Translations under genes and position numbers: made by a program | Notes under the pieces: generated by a model | Databases searched by the model: none | The model's input: the letters and a program-made list of their open reading frames with translations, nothing else | What the model was told of the DNA's origin: nothing | Part shown: positions 30,745-39,821 of the stretch, in pieces | How positions within the stretch are numbered: position 1 is the first letter of the stretch | Layout of the letters: the number at the start of each line of letters is the position of its first letter | Assembly (NCBI RefSeq): GCF_900094795.1 | Contig: NZ_FMBC01000005.1 | Span: 1 to 64,000, forward strand | Direction of reading: 5' to 3' | Length of the DNA: 64,000 nucleotides | DNA from: Kosakonia oryziphila | Lineage (GTDB): Bacteria; Pseudomonadota; Gammaproteobacteria; Enterobacterales; Enterobacteriaceae

Positions 30745-32048
30745 GATTTATCCCCATTTCCGTCAAAATTCAGTCGGCCTTCGTGCTGCGCGCTTTCGCA
30801 GGCGCGTACGGGCTTCACGGAACTTTCCGGGCTGATATCAGCAATAAACTGGTTTAATACACTCTCTTTTTCGAGCGTGCGTTCGGCATATTCACGTGCC
30901 ACCGTGTTGTTTTTGGGCAGCGCCAGTGCGCGCTCAATGCCCCAGGTCAGCGCCTCGACCGATTCCGGTTCCACACAGACCGCGATGCCCGGCTCTGCCA
31001 GACAGAGTTGCCCAAGCTCAGTGCTCTCTTCAGCAGTGATTACGGCATTACCGCCCACCGCCAGGATGTTGGTCAGCTTTGACGGCAGTACCGCATCGGC
31101 CGCGCCACGTTTCTGGATAACCAGATGGCAATCGCCCATTTTCAGCAGCGCTGGCAGTGCGTCATACGGCTGCAACGGGAAGAAGATGACGTTACTCAGG
31201 CCACGTTCACTAACCTGTTTTTCCAGCCGCGCCTTCCCACCACCCTGACCGACAATGACAAACAGCCACGGATGGGTGTGTAACTGCGCAGCAGCTTCAA
31301 TGACGTTTTCCAGCCCCTGCTTCTCGCCGATGTTGCCGGAGTAAAGAATGATTTTTTTGTCATCCGGCAGACCAAGGTTGCGTCGCAGTTTCGCGACATT
31401 TGCTGCGCTGACATCGCGAAACCGCGCCACTTCCGACCAGTTCGGGAAGAAGATAATTTTGTCGACCGCCACCCCTTTCTCGCGCGCTTTGTTCATCATT
31501 GAGCGAGAGATAGTGGAGACGTTATCGACGTTATGCAGATTGCTACGTTCAAATGTGGTCGCCAGCTTCGCTACGCGGCCGCTTTTACTTTTACCCGCCA
31601 TCCCCAGACCGAGCATGGCGTCCACTTCATAATCCTGAATGTGCAACAGCGTTTTTGCGCCGCTCAGTTTGGCCAGCAGACGCATCCCCGGCGTGCAAAA
31701 CAGCGTTGGCACCACGCCGATAATGCGGTCCGGTTTCCAGCTACGCTGTGCCATCAGCGGGAAAAAGCTGCTGAGAGCAAAGCTGCCCAGATGCAGTAAA
31801 CGCTTCAAGGTTGATGGCTGTTTTGGCACATACAGCGGGCAGCGCCACACCGTGGCGGCACCCTGCTCTTTACGCCAGCGCCAGGTGCTGTAGTGCTCGC
31901 CGACTTTCCATTCCGGGTAGTAAGGCGGCGCCGTGATCACGCGCACTTCATGGCCCTGACGGGCCATCCATTCCACCATTTCGCCGGTGTACTTACCGAT
32001 CCCGGTCAACTCCGGCGAATAGTTGATGCCATAGACCAGGATTTTCAT
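30741..32048 (-). CDS. wcaI: Colanic acid fucosyltransferase WcaI (GT4)
   Basis: GT-B fold glycosyltransferase of 435 residues, reported to add the first fucose to the glucose-PP-undecaprenol primer. Motifs include [59 protein letters not shown] and the donor-site [21 protein letters not shown]. Compared with the K-12 protein as I remember it (about 407 residues), there is a C-terminal tail of about 28 residues after IADISPE, and its end overlaps the manC start. The start overlaps the gmm stop (ATGA). Confidence 0.93.
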   Translation of the reverse strand: MKILVYGINYSPELTGIGKYTGEMVEWMARQGHEVRVITAPPYYPEWKVGEHYSTWRWRKEQGAATVWRCPLYVPKQPSTLKRLLHLGSFALSSFFPLMAQRSWKPDRIIGVVPTLFCTPGMRLLAKLSGAKTLLHIQDYEVDAMLGLGMAGKSKSGRVAKLATTFERSNLHNVDNVSTISRSMMNKAREKGVAVDKIIFFPNWSEVARFRDVSAANVAKLRRNLGLPDDKKIILYSGNIGEKQGLENVIEAAAQLHTHPWLFVIVGQGGGKARLEKQVSERGLSNVIFFPLQPYDALPALLKMGDCHLVIQKRGAADAVLPSKLTNILAVGGNAVITAEESTELGQLCLAEPGIAVCVEPESVEALTWGIERALALPKNNTVAREYAERTLEKESVLNQFIADISPESSVKPVRACESAQHEGRLNFDGNGDKS

Positions 32049-32518
32049 AAGCCCGGTACTCCCTGCGCGTCGAGGAAATAAGCGCGGCTGTTGTCATGCA
32101 CCAGCGGGTCGGCAACCAGCGACTCCGGCGCTTCCCAGCGATAGTCATTGTGTTGATCCGGCGGCAACGCGAGCGTCTGTTCGTCCACACGTAGACGGAA
32201 ACCCAGCACAATGTAGTGGGTGGAAAAATCGCTACCGGAGAAATTATCGTCATAGAAGTGCTGCCAGACGCCGTAAAACTCGCCTGCTGACATCGGCAGG
32301 CGCAGCCCCAGCTCCGCCAGGGTCAGCCGCTCGAAAGCGGCTGCCAGCGGCTCATCCTTTTGCACGCGTCCGCCCGGCACAAACCAGTATCCCTGCGCCG
32401 GACGGTTAGTGCGCTTGCCGAGCAAAAAATCACCGCGTGAGTTTTCCACGATCAAATCGATGGAAATCAGCGGGGTGGAGCGCACCACCGTGGCAAAATC
32501 TTCTTGACTCAAAAACAT
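32045..32518 (-). CDS. gmm: GDP-mannose mannosyl hydrolase
   Basis: Nudix-family enzyme (NudD, formerly WcaH) that hydrolyses GDP-mannose or GDP-glucose at the sugar carbon and may balance GDP-sugar pools during colanic acid synthesis. The 157 residues include the modified Nudix region [20 protein letters not shown], where the usual EE pair is altered as in other Gmm proteins, preceded by GYWFVPGGR. It lies 2 bp after fcl and overlaps wcaI. Confidence 0.93.
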   Translation of the reverse strand: MFLSQEDFATVVRSTPLISIDLIVENSRGDFLLGKRTNRPAQGYWFVPGGRVQKDEPLAAAFERLTLAELGLRLPMSAGEFYGVWQHFYDDNFSGSDFSTHYIVLGFRLRVDEQTLALPPDQHNDYRWEAPESLVADPLVHDNSRAYFLDAQGVPGL

Positions 32519-32520
32519 GC

Positions 32521-33486
32521 CTACCCCCGGAACCGGTGCTGGTTTTCAAGGAACCACTGGTAGGTGCTCGCCAGCCCTGCTTCCAGTGAGATCTCGTGAT
32601 ACCAGCCAAGCTGATGCAGACGTGTCACATCCAGCAGTTTACGCGGCGTACCGTCCGGCCTGGTGGCATCAAACACCACGCGGCCTTTGTAGCCGACAAC
32701 GCTGGCCACGGTTTGCGCCAGTTCGCGAATCGTGCAGTCCACACCCGTACCAACGTTGATATGCGACAGCATCGGTTCGGTATTCTCTTGCCACACTTCG
32801 CGCGCCAGCTCCTGAACATGGATACTGGCTGCCGCCATATCGTCCACATGCAGGAATTCACGCATCGGCGTGCCGCTTCCCCACACCACCACATCCGGAG
32901 TGTTCTCCTGCGTCGCCTCGTGGAAGCGGCGCAGTAGCGCCGGGATCACGTGCGAATTGCTGGGGTGAAAGTTATCGTGTGGACCATACAGGTTGGTCGG
33001 CATTACCGAGCGGTAGTCGCGGTCATACTGGCGATTGTAGGATTCACACAGTTTGATACCGGCGATTTTGGCAATCGCGTACGGCTCATTGGTCGGCTCC
33101 AGCGTCCCCTGCAACAGCTCACTTTCCGCGATCGGTTGGTGCGCCAGTTTCGGGTAGATGCAGGACGAACCGAGAAACAACAGTTTGTTCACGTCATGCT
33201 TATGCGCTGAGTGAATGATGTTGCTCTCAATCATCATGTTTTCGTAGATGAAGTCCGCCGGATAGGTATTGTTCGCCACAATACCGCCCACTTTTGCCGC
33301 CGCCAGGTAAACCTGATCGATAGGGTTGCTGGCGAAAAAAGCATCGACAGCAGCGGGATCCAGCAGGTTCAGCTCTTCACGGGAGCGCAGTACCAGTTCA
33401 ACATCCGCACGTTGTTCGAGCTGGCGAACAATGGCTGATCCCACCATCCCGCGATGGCCAGCCACGAAAATACGTTGTTTGGTCAT
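32521..33486 (-). CDS. fcl: GDP-L-fucose synthase
   Basis: Bifunctional 3,5-epimerase and 4-reductase that turns GDP-4-keto-6-deoxymannose into GDP-L-fucose (WcaG). The SDR protein of 321 residues has [10 protein letters not shown] at the N-terminus, [11 protein letters not shown] with the catalytic serine, Tyr and Lys in YAIAKIAG, and [11 protein letters not shown]. It follows gmd by 2 bp; the two enzymes act in sequence. Confidence 0.97.
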   Translation of the reverse strand: MTKQRIFVAGHRGMVGSAIVRQLEQRADVELVLRSREELNLLDPAAVDAFFASNPIDQVYLAAAKVGGIVANNTYPADFIYENMMIESNIIHSAHKHDVNKLLFLGSSCIYPKLAHQPIAESELLQGTLEPTNEPYAIAKIAGIKLCESYNRQYDRDYRSVMPTNLYGPHDNFHPSNSHVIPALLRRFHEATQENTPDVVVWGSGTPMREFLHVDDMAAASIHVQELAREVWQENTEPMLSHINVGTGVDCTIRELAQTVASVVGYKGRVVFDATRPDGTPRKLLDVTRLHQLGWYHEISLEAGLASTYQWFLENQHRFRG

Positions 33487-33488
33487 GC

Positions 33489-34610
33489 TTAAGACTCCAG
33501 CGCGATGGCAACCTCGTAACCGTGGGCTTTAAGCAGTGAGTGTTTTTTCGCTGCTTCCAGATCTTTCGCTACCATCTCGGAGACCATCTCCTGCAGTGTG
33601 GTTTCCGGTTTCCAGCCCAGTTTTTCGTGTGCTTTGGTCGGATCACCCAGCAGGGTTTCCACTTCCGCAGGACGGAAGTAGCGCGGGTCAACGGCGATGA
33701 TCACATCACCCGGTTTCACGCCCGGAGCGTCATGGCCAGTCACGGAGACCACAATGCCCTTCTCTTCAACGCCTTTGCCTTCAAAACGCAGTTTAATACC
33801 CAGTTGCGCCGCAGCCATTTCCACGAACTGACGCACGGAATACTGCACGCCGGTCGCGATAACGAAGTCTTCCGGTTTTTCCTGTTGCAGCATCATCCAC
33901 TGCATTCTCACGTAGTCTTTTGCATGGCCCCAGTCACGCAGGGAGTCCATGTTGCCGAGGTACAGACAGGATTCCAGACCCTGAGCAATGTTGGCGATCG
34001 CACGGGTGACTTTGCGGGTTACGAAGGTTTCGCCGCGACGCGGAGATTCGTGGTTAAACAGAATGCCGTTGCAGGCATACATGCCATAAGATTCACGGTA
34101 ATTCACGGTGATCCAGTAGGCGTAAAGTTTGGCAACCGCATACGGAGAACGCGGGTAGAACGGCGTAGTCTCTTTCTGCGGAATTTCTTGTACCAGACCA
34201 TACAGTTCAGAGGTTGATGCCTGGTAGAAACGGGTTTTCTTCTCCAGGCCAAGGAAGCGAATCGCTTCCAACAGACGCAGAGTCCCCATCGCATCCACGT
34301 CGGCGGTGTATTCCGGGGATTCAAACGACACAGCCACATGGCTCATCGCCCCCAGGTTGTAGACTTCATCCGGTTTAACTTCCTGCAGGATACGGGTCAG
34401 GTTAGACGTATCCGTCAGGTCGCCGTAGTGCAGATGGAACTTTGGATTGCAGGTGTGCGGATCCTGATAGATATGATCCACACGCTCGGTATTGAATGAG
34501 GAAGCACGGCGTTTAATACCATGAACTTCATAGCCTTTTTCCAGAAGCAGTTCTGCCAGATAAGAGCCATCTTGCCCGGTTACGCCGGTGATGAGAGCGA
34601 CTTTAGACAT
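33489..34610 (-). CDS. gmd: GDP-mannose 4,6-dehydratase
   Basis: Converts GDP-mannose to GDP-4-keto-6-deoxymannose, the first step to GDP-fucose. The 373-residue SDR protein shows [32 protein letters not shown], the active-site [12 protein letters not shown], Tyr and Lys in [10 protein letters not shown], and [15 protein letters not shown], all standard. It follows wcaF by 25 bp. Confidence 0.98.
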   Translation of the reverse strand: MSKVALITGVTGQDGSYLAELLLEKGYEVHGIKRRASSFNTERVDHIYQDPHTCNPKFHLHYGDLTDTSNLTRILQEVKPDEVYNLGAMSHVAVSFESPEYTADVDAMGTLRLLEAIRFLGLEKKTRFYQASTSELYGLVQEIPQKETTPFYPRSPYAVAKLYAYWITVNYRESYGMYACNGILFNHESPRRGETFVTRKVTRAIANIAQGLESCLYLGNMDSLRDWGHAKDYVRMQWMMLQQEKPEDFVIATGVQYSVRQFVEMAAAQLGIKLRFEGKGVEEKGIVVSVTGHDAPGVKPGDVIIAVDPRYFRPAEVETLLGDPTKAHEKLGWKPETTLQEMVSEMVAKDLEAAKKHSLLKAHGYEVAIALES

Positions 34611-34635
34611 AATTTATTTTCCTCAATAGTCCCTG

Positions 34636-35190
34636 TTAGGGGGTTATCTTTTCAACGCGTTCGCGCGTCACCACTGCGGGATTGCCACGGCAAATTGCAT
34701 TTGCCGGAAGCGATTTAAAAACACTGCTGCGCGCACCGACTACCGTCCCGTCGCCGATGGAGACGCCTGGCGCGACAAAGACATCTGTCGCCAGCCAGCA
34801 CTTCTCACCAATCACAATTGGCGTCGCATTAATATCGAAATGCGCGCTCTGATAATCGTGACTGCCGGTGCACAAATAACATTTCTGTGAAACCACGGAA
34901 TTTGCGCCGATAGTGATATCACCAAGGGTGTACAACACCGCGTCATCACCGACCCAACTGTAATCGCCTAATGTTAATTTCCACGGGTAGGTAATCTTTA
35001 CCGATGGGCGAATAACCACGCCCTTACCAATTTTTGCGCCAAATAAACGCAAGAGGAATGCACGCCAGCGATACAGCACCTGTGGAGACCAGGCAAATAA
35101 TGTCGCCTGTACCGCCCACCACAGTTGAACCTTAATAGCATTGCCGCCCCGAAAGCCTTTTGGCACGGAGAATCCTTGTAAATCCTGCAT
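34636..35190 (-). CDS. wcaF: Colanic acid O-acetyltransferase WcaF
   Basis: 184-residue acyltransferase of the left-handed beta-helix type, predicted to acetylate a fucose of the colanic acid repeat from acetyl-CoA. Hexapeptide repeats run from about residue 55 (IGKGVVIRPSVKITYP) to the C-terminus (VSIGDGTVVGARSSVFKSLP), with the catalytic histidine likely in CTGSHDYQSAHF. The N-terminus MQDLQGFSVPKGFRGGNA is typical of the protein. Confidence 0.95.
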   Translation of the reverse strand: MQDLQGFSVPKGFRGGNAIKVQLWWAVQATLFAWSPQVLYRWRAFLLRLFGAKIGKGVVIRPSVKITYPWKLTLGDYSWVGDDAVLYTLGDITIGANSVVSQKCYLCTGSHDYQSAHFDINATPIVIGEKCWLATDVFVAPGVSIGDGTVVGARSSVFKSLPANAICRGNPAVVTRERVEKITP

Positions 35191-35212
35191 TTTTATTCCC
35201 TATATTTGAGCG

Positions 35213-35959
35213 TTATGCTTTGTTATATAAGGCCTTTGCTTTGCCAGTCGTCCGCATACGCAATATATATGACAATTGCGCCCAAAAACCCGGAACTCGT
35301 AATATCATGCGCTGAACTTTGCGGGCATCCTTACATAATTCAACGTTATTAGAGGTAGATACGCCGCCCATCGAAAATTCAGATACCAGCCCTTTCAAAC
35401 GCTTGAAAGGAAAACCGGCTTTAAACATTCTGGCCGCTAATGCGTAATCGGAAGAGACTTTAAATTGCAGATCGTAGGGGTATGTTTTCAGACCATTCAC
35501 AGGGAAAAATATGGCCTGATGGCTGGCCGGCAGGCTGTGGTAAATATACCAGCCATGTTTGGCGCTACGGCGTAATTTGTTGCCGTCACCAAAGTCCAGC
35601 AGCGCATCGCCAATATACATGGCATTTTCGCGTTCTTCATCTAGTTGGCGAACAACATCCACGATTTCCGCATGGAAAATATCGCCAGAATTCAAAAACA
35701 ATGCATAGCGTCCTGTTGCCATGTCAATGCCTTTATTCATAGCATCATAAATGCCTTTGTCACGCTCGCTGATAAAACGTAAATTGTATTGCCCGTTGAG
35801 ATTTTTCAGAAATTCCGCAGTACCATCCTGCGAACCGCCGTCAACGACAATCCATTCGAATTCGATATTCTGTGCTTTCGCCAGATGAGCCAGAGACTGC
35901 CAGGTCTTCATCACACCTTCATAATTGCGAAACGCGACAGTAATAACACTTAGCAGCAT
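35213..35959 (-). CDS. wcaE: Colanic acid glycosyltransferase WcaE (GT2)
   Basis: GT2 transferase of 248 residues, reported to add the second fucose of the repeat. It shows [52 protein letters not shown] for the metal and nucleotide site, and [17 protein letters not shown] at 35959 is chosen because it follows AAGGTGG and gives the family N-terminus; an in-frame GTG at 35968 is possible. The gene is 13 bp after wcaD. Confidence 0.94.
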   Translation of the reverse strand: MLLSVITVAFRNYEGVMKTWQSLAHLAKAQNIEFEWIVVDGGSQDGTAEFLKNLNGQYNLRFISERDKGIYDAMNKGIDMATGRYALFLNSGDIFHAEIVDVVRQLDEERENAMYIGDALLDFGDGNKLRRSAKHGWYIYHSLPASHQAIFFPVNGLKTYPYDLQFKVSSDYALAARMFKAGFPFKRLKGLVSEFSMGGVSTSNNVELCKDARKVQRMILRVPGFWAQLSYILRMRTTGKAKALYNKA

Positions 35960-35972
35960 ATGACCCACCTTT

Positions 35973-37193
35973 TCATGAATTCACGATATTCAGCGCTTTA
36001 CGCAGAATAAACGGACAAACAATTAAAAACGCATATTCGGGGCTAAAAATTGACCCCGTAAAAAACAATGATATAGGCGTAAACAGGTAAAGCTGCACAC
36101 GAAAATTTTGATTATTACCGAAGGCATTTATCATCATTTTCCCGACTTTGGACAAATACCAACCTGTTAGCAACACTGCGAACCATGAAAAATAAATGAT
36201 CAGCAGATACAGCCCATTGTCTATTGTTTTCCCGACATCTGCACCGTTAAAGATTCCGAATGACGCGACATATTCATAAAGTGAGCCAAATCTTACTACC
36301 CCATCAATATTGGTCAGTGAATATCCCACCATCACCAGCGGGCCGATAATACGGTAATAAGAAGATGAACCTTCCGTGCCTAAATCGCCGAGTCGTTCTG
36401 CAATATAGGGAAAAGCGAAAACCACGCCGACAATAAATACTGACAGTGAAATAATTGCCAGCGGCAACTTTTTACGAATCGCCTCTTTGTTCAGATACTG
36501 GAATGCCCACTCCAGCAAATAAAACACAATAAACGTCATTACCCCAGAGAACGATCCCGAAAGTACTATGCCTGCTAAAATCATAGCATCGGTCTTTGGC
36601 GTTTTGATACCAAACTGTTTGATACTGAGCCAAATTGAGATTAATGCCAGAGCGAAGAATGCCGGTTCGAAATATAACGCAGTAGTACGCTTACCGCCGA
36701 ACTTGATAAAATTCAGCACGTAACTGTTACTGTAGATGAGGTACTTAGAAATACCCTCCATCAAACTACTTCCACCAGTGAGAATAATCTGAGCCATTTC
36801 CATTGCCGCGAGCATCACCACCATTGCCACGACCACATAGAAAAATCGCAAAATCTTATGATAATTATGCGGTGATATGGTTTTAAAGCGGATGCTCCAC
36901 ACCATGCCCACAATGATCACAATGTAAACAAACAGCATGGTTGAAGTGACATATTTGCCGGGATCGAGCGATTTACCAAAAATAAAATTAAACAGCGTTA
37001 ACCCGGCTCCCGCACCCAGCGCCAGCATCAATTTTTTCAGATTGATTTTGTCGAGATAGAGCAGCAACAGCAGCGGCAAAAACGTCACGATAGTGACCGG
37101 GAAACTTTCACCGAGCTGTATGATTTTCACGTTAACCAGCAGGTAAATCACTGGCAGCAGCAGATAGCTACAGACTCTGATAGAACGAGACAT
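35973..37193 (-). CDS. wcaD: Colanic acid polymerase WcaD (Wzy-type)
   Basis: Multi-spanning inner-membrane protein of about 406 residues with roughly ten hydrophobic segments, predicted to polymerise colanic acid repeats. The segments [20 protein letters not shown] and [11 protein letters not shown] are typical of the family. ATG at 37193 has a strong GGAGG just upstream and gives [14 protein letters not shown]. This start lies inside the end of wcaC, a 26-bp overlap. A much longer in-frame start at 37370 would read mostly through wcaC and is rejected. Confidence 0.95.
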   Translation of the reverse strand: MSRSIRVCSYLLLPVIYLLVNVKIIQLGESFPVTIVTFLPLLLLLYLDKINLKKLMLALGAGAGLTLFNFIFGKSLDPGKYVTSTMLFVYIVIIVGMVWSIRFKTISPHNYHKILRFFYVVVAMVVMLAAMEMAQIILTGGSSLMEGISKYLIYSNSYVLNFIKFGGKRTTALYFEPAFFALALISIWLSIKQFGIKTPKTDAMILAGIVLSGSFSGVMTFIVFYLLEWAFQYLNKEAIRKKLPLAIISLSVFIVGVVFAFPYIAERLGDLGTEGSSSYYRIIGPLVMVGYSLTNIDGVVRFGSLYEYVASFGIFNGADVGKTIDNGLYLLIIYFSWFAVLLTGWYLSKVGKMMINAFGNNQNFRVQLYLFTPISLFFTGSIFSPEYAFLIVCPFILRKALNIVNS

Positions 37194-38385
37194 ATTCCTC
37201 CAGCATCTGTTGTCCACTGTAGGCCTGGCGGCTGCGTGCGCTAAACGCGTCGAGGCTTTCGCCAAACACCGCCTGTGCAATTTCTGCTTTACGGCACTGT
37301 ACCAGCGGCAGCACCTCTTGTTCGGTAAAGGTTTTACCACCGGATTTTTGCAACACTTCCCTCGCCGCATCGCTGTGCGTGGCGATCACCGGCACACCAA
37401 TAGAGAGCGCTTCACAGAGGATCAACGGGTAGTTATCCACCCGGGAAGAGAACATCAGCGCATCCATCTGATTGAGTTCACTCATCAACTGGCGTTTGTC
37501 AGTGAGGAAGCCGTGGTTGACGACATTTTGCCCCGCAAACGGAGAAAATTTGCCGAAGGTGTGTAGCTCCACGCGGTCAGCCAGCGCCATGATGTCACGC
37601 ACTAGCTGCTGGTTGGTTTTACCGTCATAGCGCAGGTCATGGGCAACCACGGCAATTTTCGGTTTTCCTTCGGTGGCTTTTACCGGCGCGAGTTCAGCCA
37701 GAATCGCCTCAGTCGCGACATCAATACCGTTATTAATAATGCTGCATCGCCCTGCACCATAGAGGCTGTTAAAAGCGTCCGCCACATGCTGGCTGGGAGA
37801 GATAAACTGACAGCCCAGTGCCAGCATATCGTTAAACAACTGACGTTTGTGGTTGACCAGTTGATGCGCGCGATCCACCTTCACTGGCGGATAGTTGCTC
37901 AACGTCGGGCATTTGCGGCAATTCTCTTTCCAGCCTTCACAGCCGTCGGTAAAGGCACAGCGCCCGGTTACGCTCCAGTGATCGTGCAGCGTCCAGACCA
38001 GCGTGACGTCAGGTTTGTGCGCTTTCACTTTCTGGCAGAATGCCACCAGCTCATCAAGGTTCAGCCAGTAGCTGTGCATCACATGAAAGTGCAGTACCAC
38101 CGGCCCTTGCGTCCGGGTCACAGTGCGATAAAGATTATTCAAATTGCCAAAAATATCGCGATTAAACAGGCGGAACAGCGCGAGATTAGCAACAGAAGTC
38201 AGACGAGGCGTCTGCTTGTAAACCTGCGGGTAGTTATCGTGACTGACACTTTTTTTCCCGCCTTTGCCGTAGCCATAAATAAAACGTGACTGCATACCCT
38301 TTTGCAGTGCGCGCTGGTGCAAATCCAGCGCCACGCCCGCAGCGCCGCCTTCGGCAAGGCGAACATTGAACTGTAAGATATTCAT
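37168..38385 (-). CDS. wcaC: Colanic acid glycosyltransferase WcaC (GT4)
   Basis: 405-residue GT-B fold transferase, reported to add galactose in colanic acid repeat synthesis. Visible segments include VRLAEGGAAGVALDLHQRA, HFHVMHSYWLNLDEL, TLHDHWSVTGRCAF with a cysteine-rich stretch after it (CEGWKENCRKCP), and the C-terminal donor site FSSRVDNYPLILCEALSIGVP. The start overlaps wcaB by 4 bp and the end overlaps wcaD by 26 bp. Confidence 0.94.
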   Translation of the reverse strand: MNILQFNVRLAEGGAAGVALDLHQRALQKGMQSRFIYGYGKGGKKSVSHDNYPQVYKQTPRLTSVANLALFRLFNRDIFGNLNNLYRTVTRTQGPVVLHFHVMHSYWLNLDELVAFCQKVKAHKPDVTLVWTLHDHWSVTGRCAFTDGCEGWKENCRKCPTLSNYPPVKVDRAHQLVNHKRQLFNDMLALGCQFISPSQHVADAFNSLYGAGRCSIINNGIDVATEAILAELAPVKATEGKPKIAVVAHDLRYDGKTNQQLVRDIMALADRVELHTFGKFSPFAGQNVVNHGFLTDKRQLMSELNQMDALMFSSRVDNYPLILCEALSIGVPVIATHSDAAREVLQKSGGKTFTEQEVLPLVQCRKAEIAQAVFGESLDAFSARSRQAYSGQQMLEEYVSFYQSL

Positions 38386-38873
38386 TTGATCACCTTCACG
38401 CGCGCTTTCTCGCCAACCACCAGCGCGTTATCGGGGATGCTGTCGAGTACGACGCTTCCCGCGCCGATGATGACATTGTTGCCAATGGTGATGTCACCAA
38501 TGATCACGACATTCGCCCCCACCTCGACGTTGTTACCAATCACCGGGCAGGCCAAATTATCGGCACCACGATTACCGATGGTAACGCCGTGACGAATCGT
38601 GAAATCATCACCTGCTACCACATTCTTATTGATCACCACCGCGTAGCCGTGATGGATTGTAAAACGGCGCCCGATGGTCGCAGCAGCCTGAATTTCGTAG
38701 CCAAACAAATACTCGGTGACAAAGCGATAGAGCAGGATCGCAGGCGCAGCCCACAGGTTGTTGATGACATGTTTTTTGCGCCACACCGAGCAAAAATGAG
38801 CAATACGGTAAGCCGCAACCATGCAGCACGGGCGCAAGTTCCAGTGGTTTGCGCGAAAATCTTCCAGTCGCAT
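38382..38873 (-). CDS. wcaB: Colanic acid O-acetyltransferase WcaB
   Basis: 163-residue serine acetyltransferase-like protein with hexapeptide repeats. The segments ATIGRRFTIHHGYAVVINK, FTIRHGVTIGNRG and ITIGNNVIIGAGSVVLDS form the left-handed beta-helix; the histidines of HHG and RHG are the likely catalytic and CoA-site residues. It acetylates a sugar of the colanic acid repeat, probably a fucose. The ATG overlaps the wcaA stop by one base (TAATG). Confidence 0.94.
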   Translation of the reverse strand: MRLEDFRANHWNLRPCCMVAAYRIAHFCSVWRKKHVINNLWAAPAILLYRFVTEYLFGYEIQAAATIGRRFTIHHGYAVVINKNVVAGDDFTIRHGVTIGNRGADNLACPVIGNNVEVGANVVIIGDITIGNNVIIGAGSVVLDSIPDNALVVGEKARVKVIK

Positions 38874-39718
38874 TATTTCCCCCGCAGCCCGTCAGCCAAT
38901 CGTTTACCGTTACGCAGCGAAAACAATGTCAGTAGCGTACGCCAGGTCATGCGCTTATTACGGATCTGATACAGCGTAAACAACTGATATTTTTTACTGG
39001 CACGATCGAACTTATTTTTATGCTTACGATAAAAATGGAAGTAACCGGAGAATTTCTTCGGCGACGAGGTTATTTGCATTTCGCCGTGGTTGACGTGCAG
39101 GATCTGCGTGGCTTCTTCAATCTTCCACGGTTCGCCATATTCATCCACCATGCGCAGGAAAATATCGTAATCCTGAGCCGCTTTCAGTTGTGTGTCGAAC
39201 AAGCTCTCTTTGAATCGCCAGGCCCAGGTAAAGACCTGGTTGCCGACAATGTTGCGCTTCCAGAACAGCTTGCGCGAGAACGGCGATTTCGGATACAGAG
39301 GCAAACTGGTGGGTTGTGCATAAACCTCGCCCTCGCAGAGATAATCATTGGCATAGAGAAATGCACGAGTGTTAAGCAGATGTTTGTGCGCCAGAAAAAC
39401 CGACAGCCTGTTCGGCGTCCATTCGTCGTCGTCGTCAATTCCGGTAATGTACTGCCCCTGTGCCTGTAAAATCGCCTGGTTACGTACCGCGCAGGCACCC
39501 GAGTTATGGGGATTGCGCGTATAACTCACGCGCGAATCACCTAACTCTTCAACAAACTGTTGCAGTTGTTCATACGCGTCGGAGCAGTCGTCCACAACGA
39601 TCATTTCCCAGTGCGGATAATCCTGGCGCAGCACCGATTTGATGGCACGGATCGCCAGCTGTTGCCGGTTCCAGGTTGGCATATAGATAGAAATTAATGG
39701 GTTTGCTGTTGTGCTCAT
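38873..39718 (-). CDS. wcaA: Colanic acid glycosyltransferase WcaA (GT2)
   Basis: About 281 residues, GT2 fold, reported as the glucuronic acid transferase of the repeat. It contains ISIYMPTWNRQQLAIRAIKS, VVDDCSDAYEQL, GACAVRNQAIL, the metal-binding GIDDDDEWTPNRLSVFL, and AAQDYDIFLRM. ATG at 39718 gives the MSTTANPLISIYMPTW start; an in-frame start at 39883 would add 55 residues lacking any conserved feature. About 100 bp separate it from wzc. Confidence 0.95.
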   Translation of the reverse strand: MSTTANPLISIYMPTWNRQQLAIRAIKSVLRQDYPHWEMIVVDDCSDAYEQLQQFVEELGDSRVSYTRNPHNSGACAVRNQAILQAQGQYITGIDDDDEWTPNRLSVFLAHKHLLNTRAFLYANDYLCEGEVYAQPTSLPLYPKSPFSRKLFWKRNIVGNQVFTWAWRFKESLFDTQLKAAQDYDIFLRMVDEYGEPWKIEEATQILHVNHGEMQITSSPKKFSGYFHFYRKHKNKFDRASKKYQLFTLYQIRNKRMTWRTLLTLFSLRNGKRLADGLRGK

Positions 39719-39821
39719 TATGCGATCCCTAATGCGTTCAACATGCCACGTTCGCCCCCACGTCTGCCCTCCCCCAGATGGAGGAGAGCATGTCGTGTTA
39801 AAGATTGAAGTGAGGGACTGG

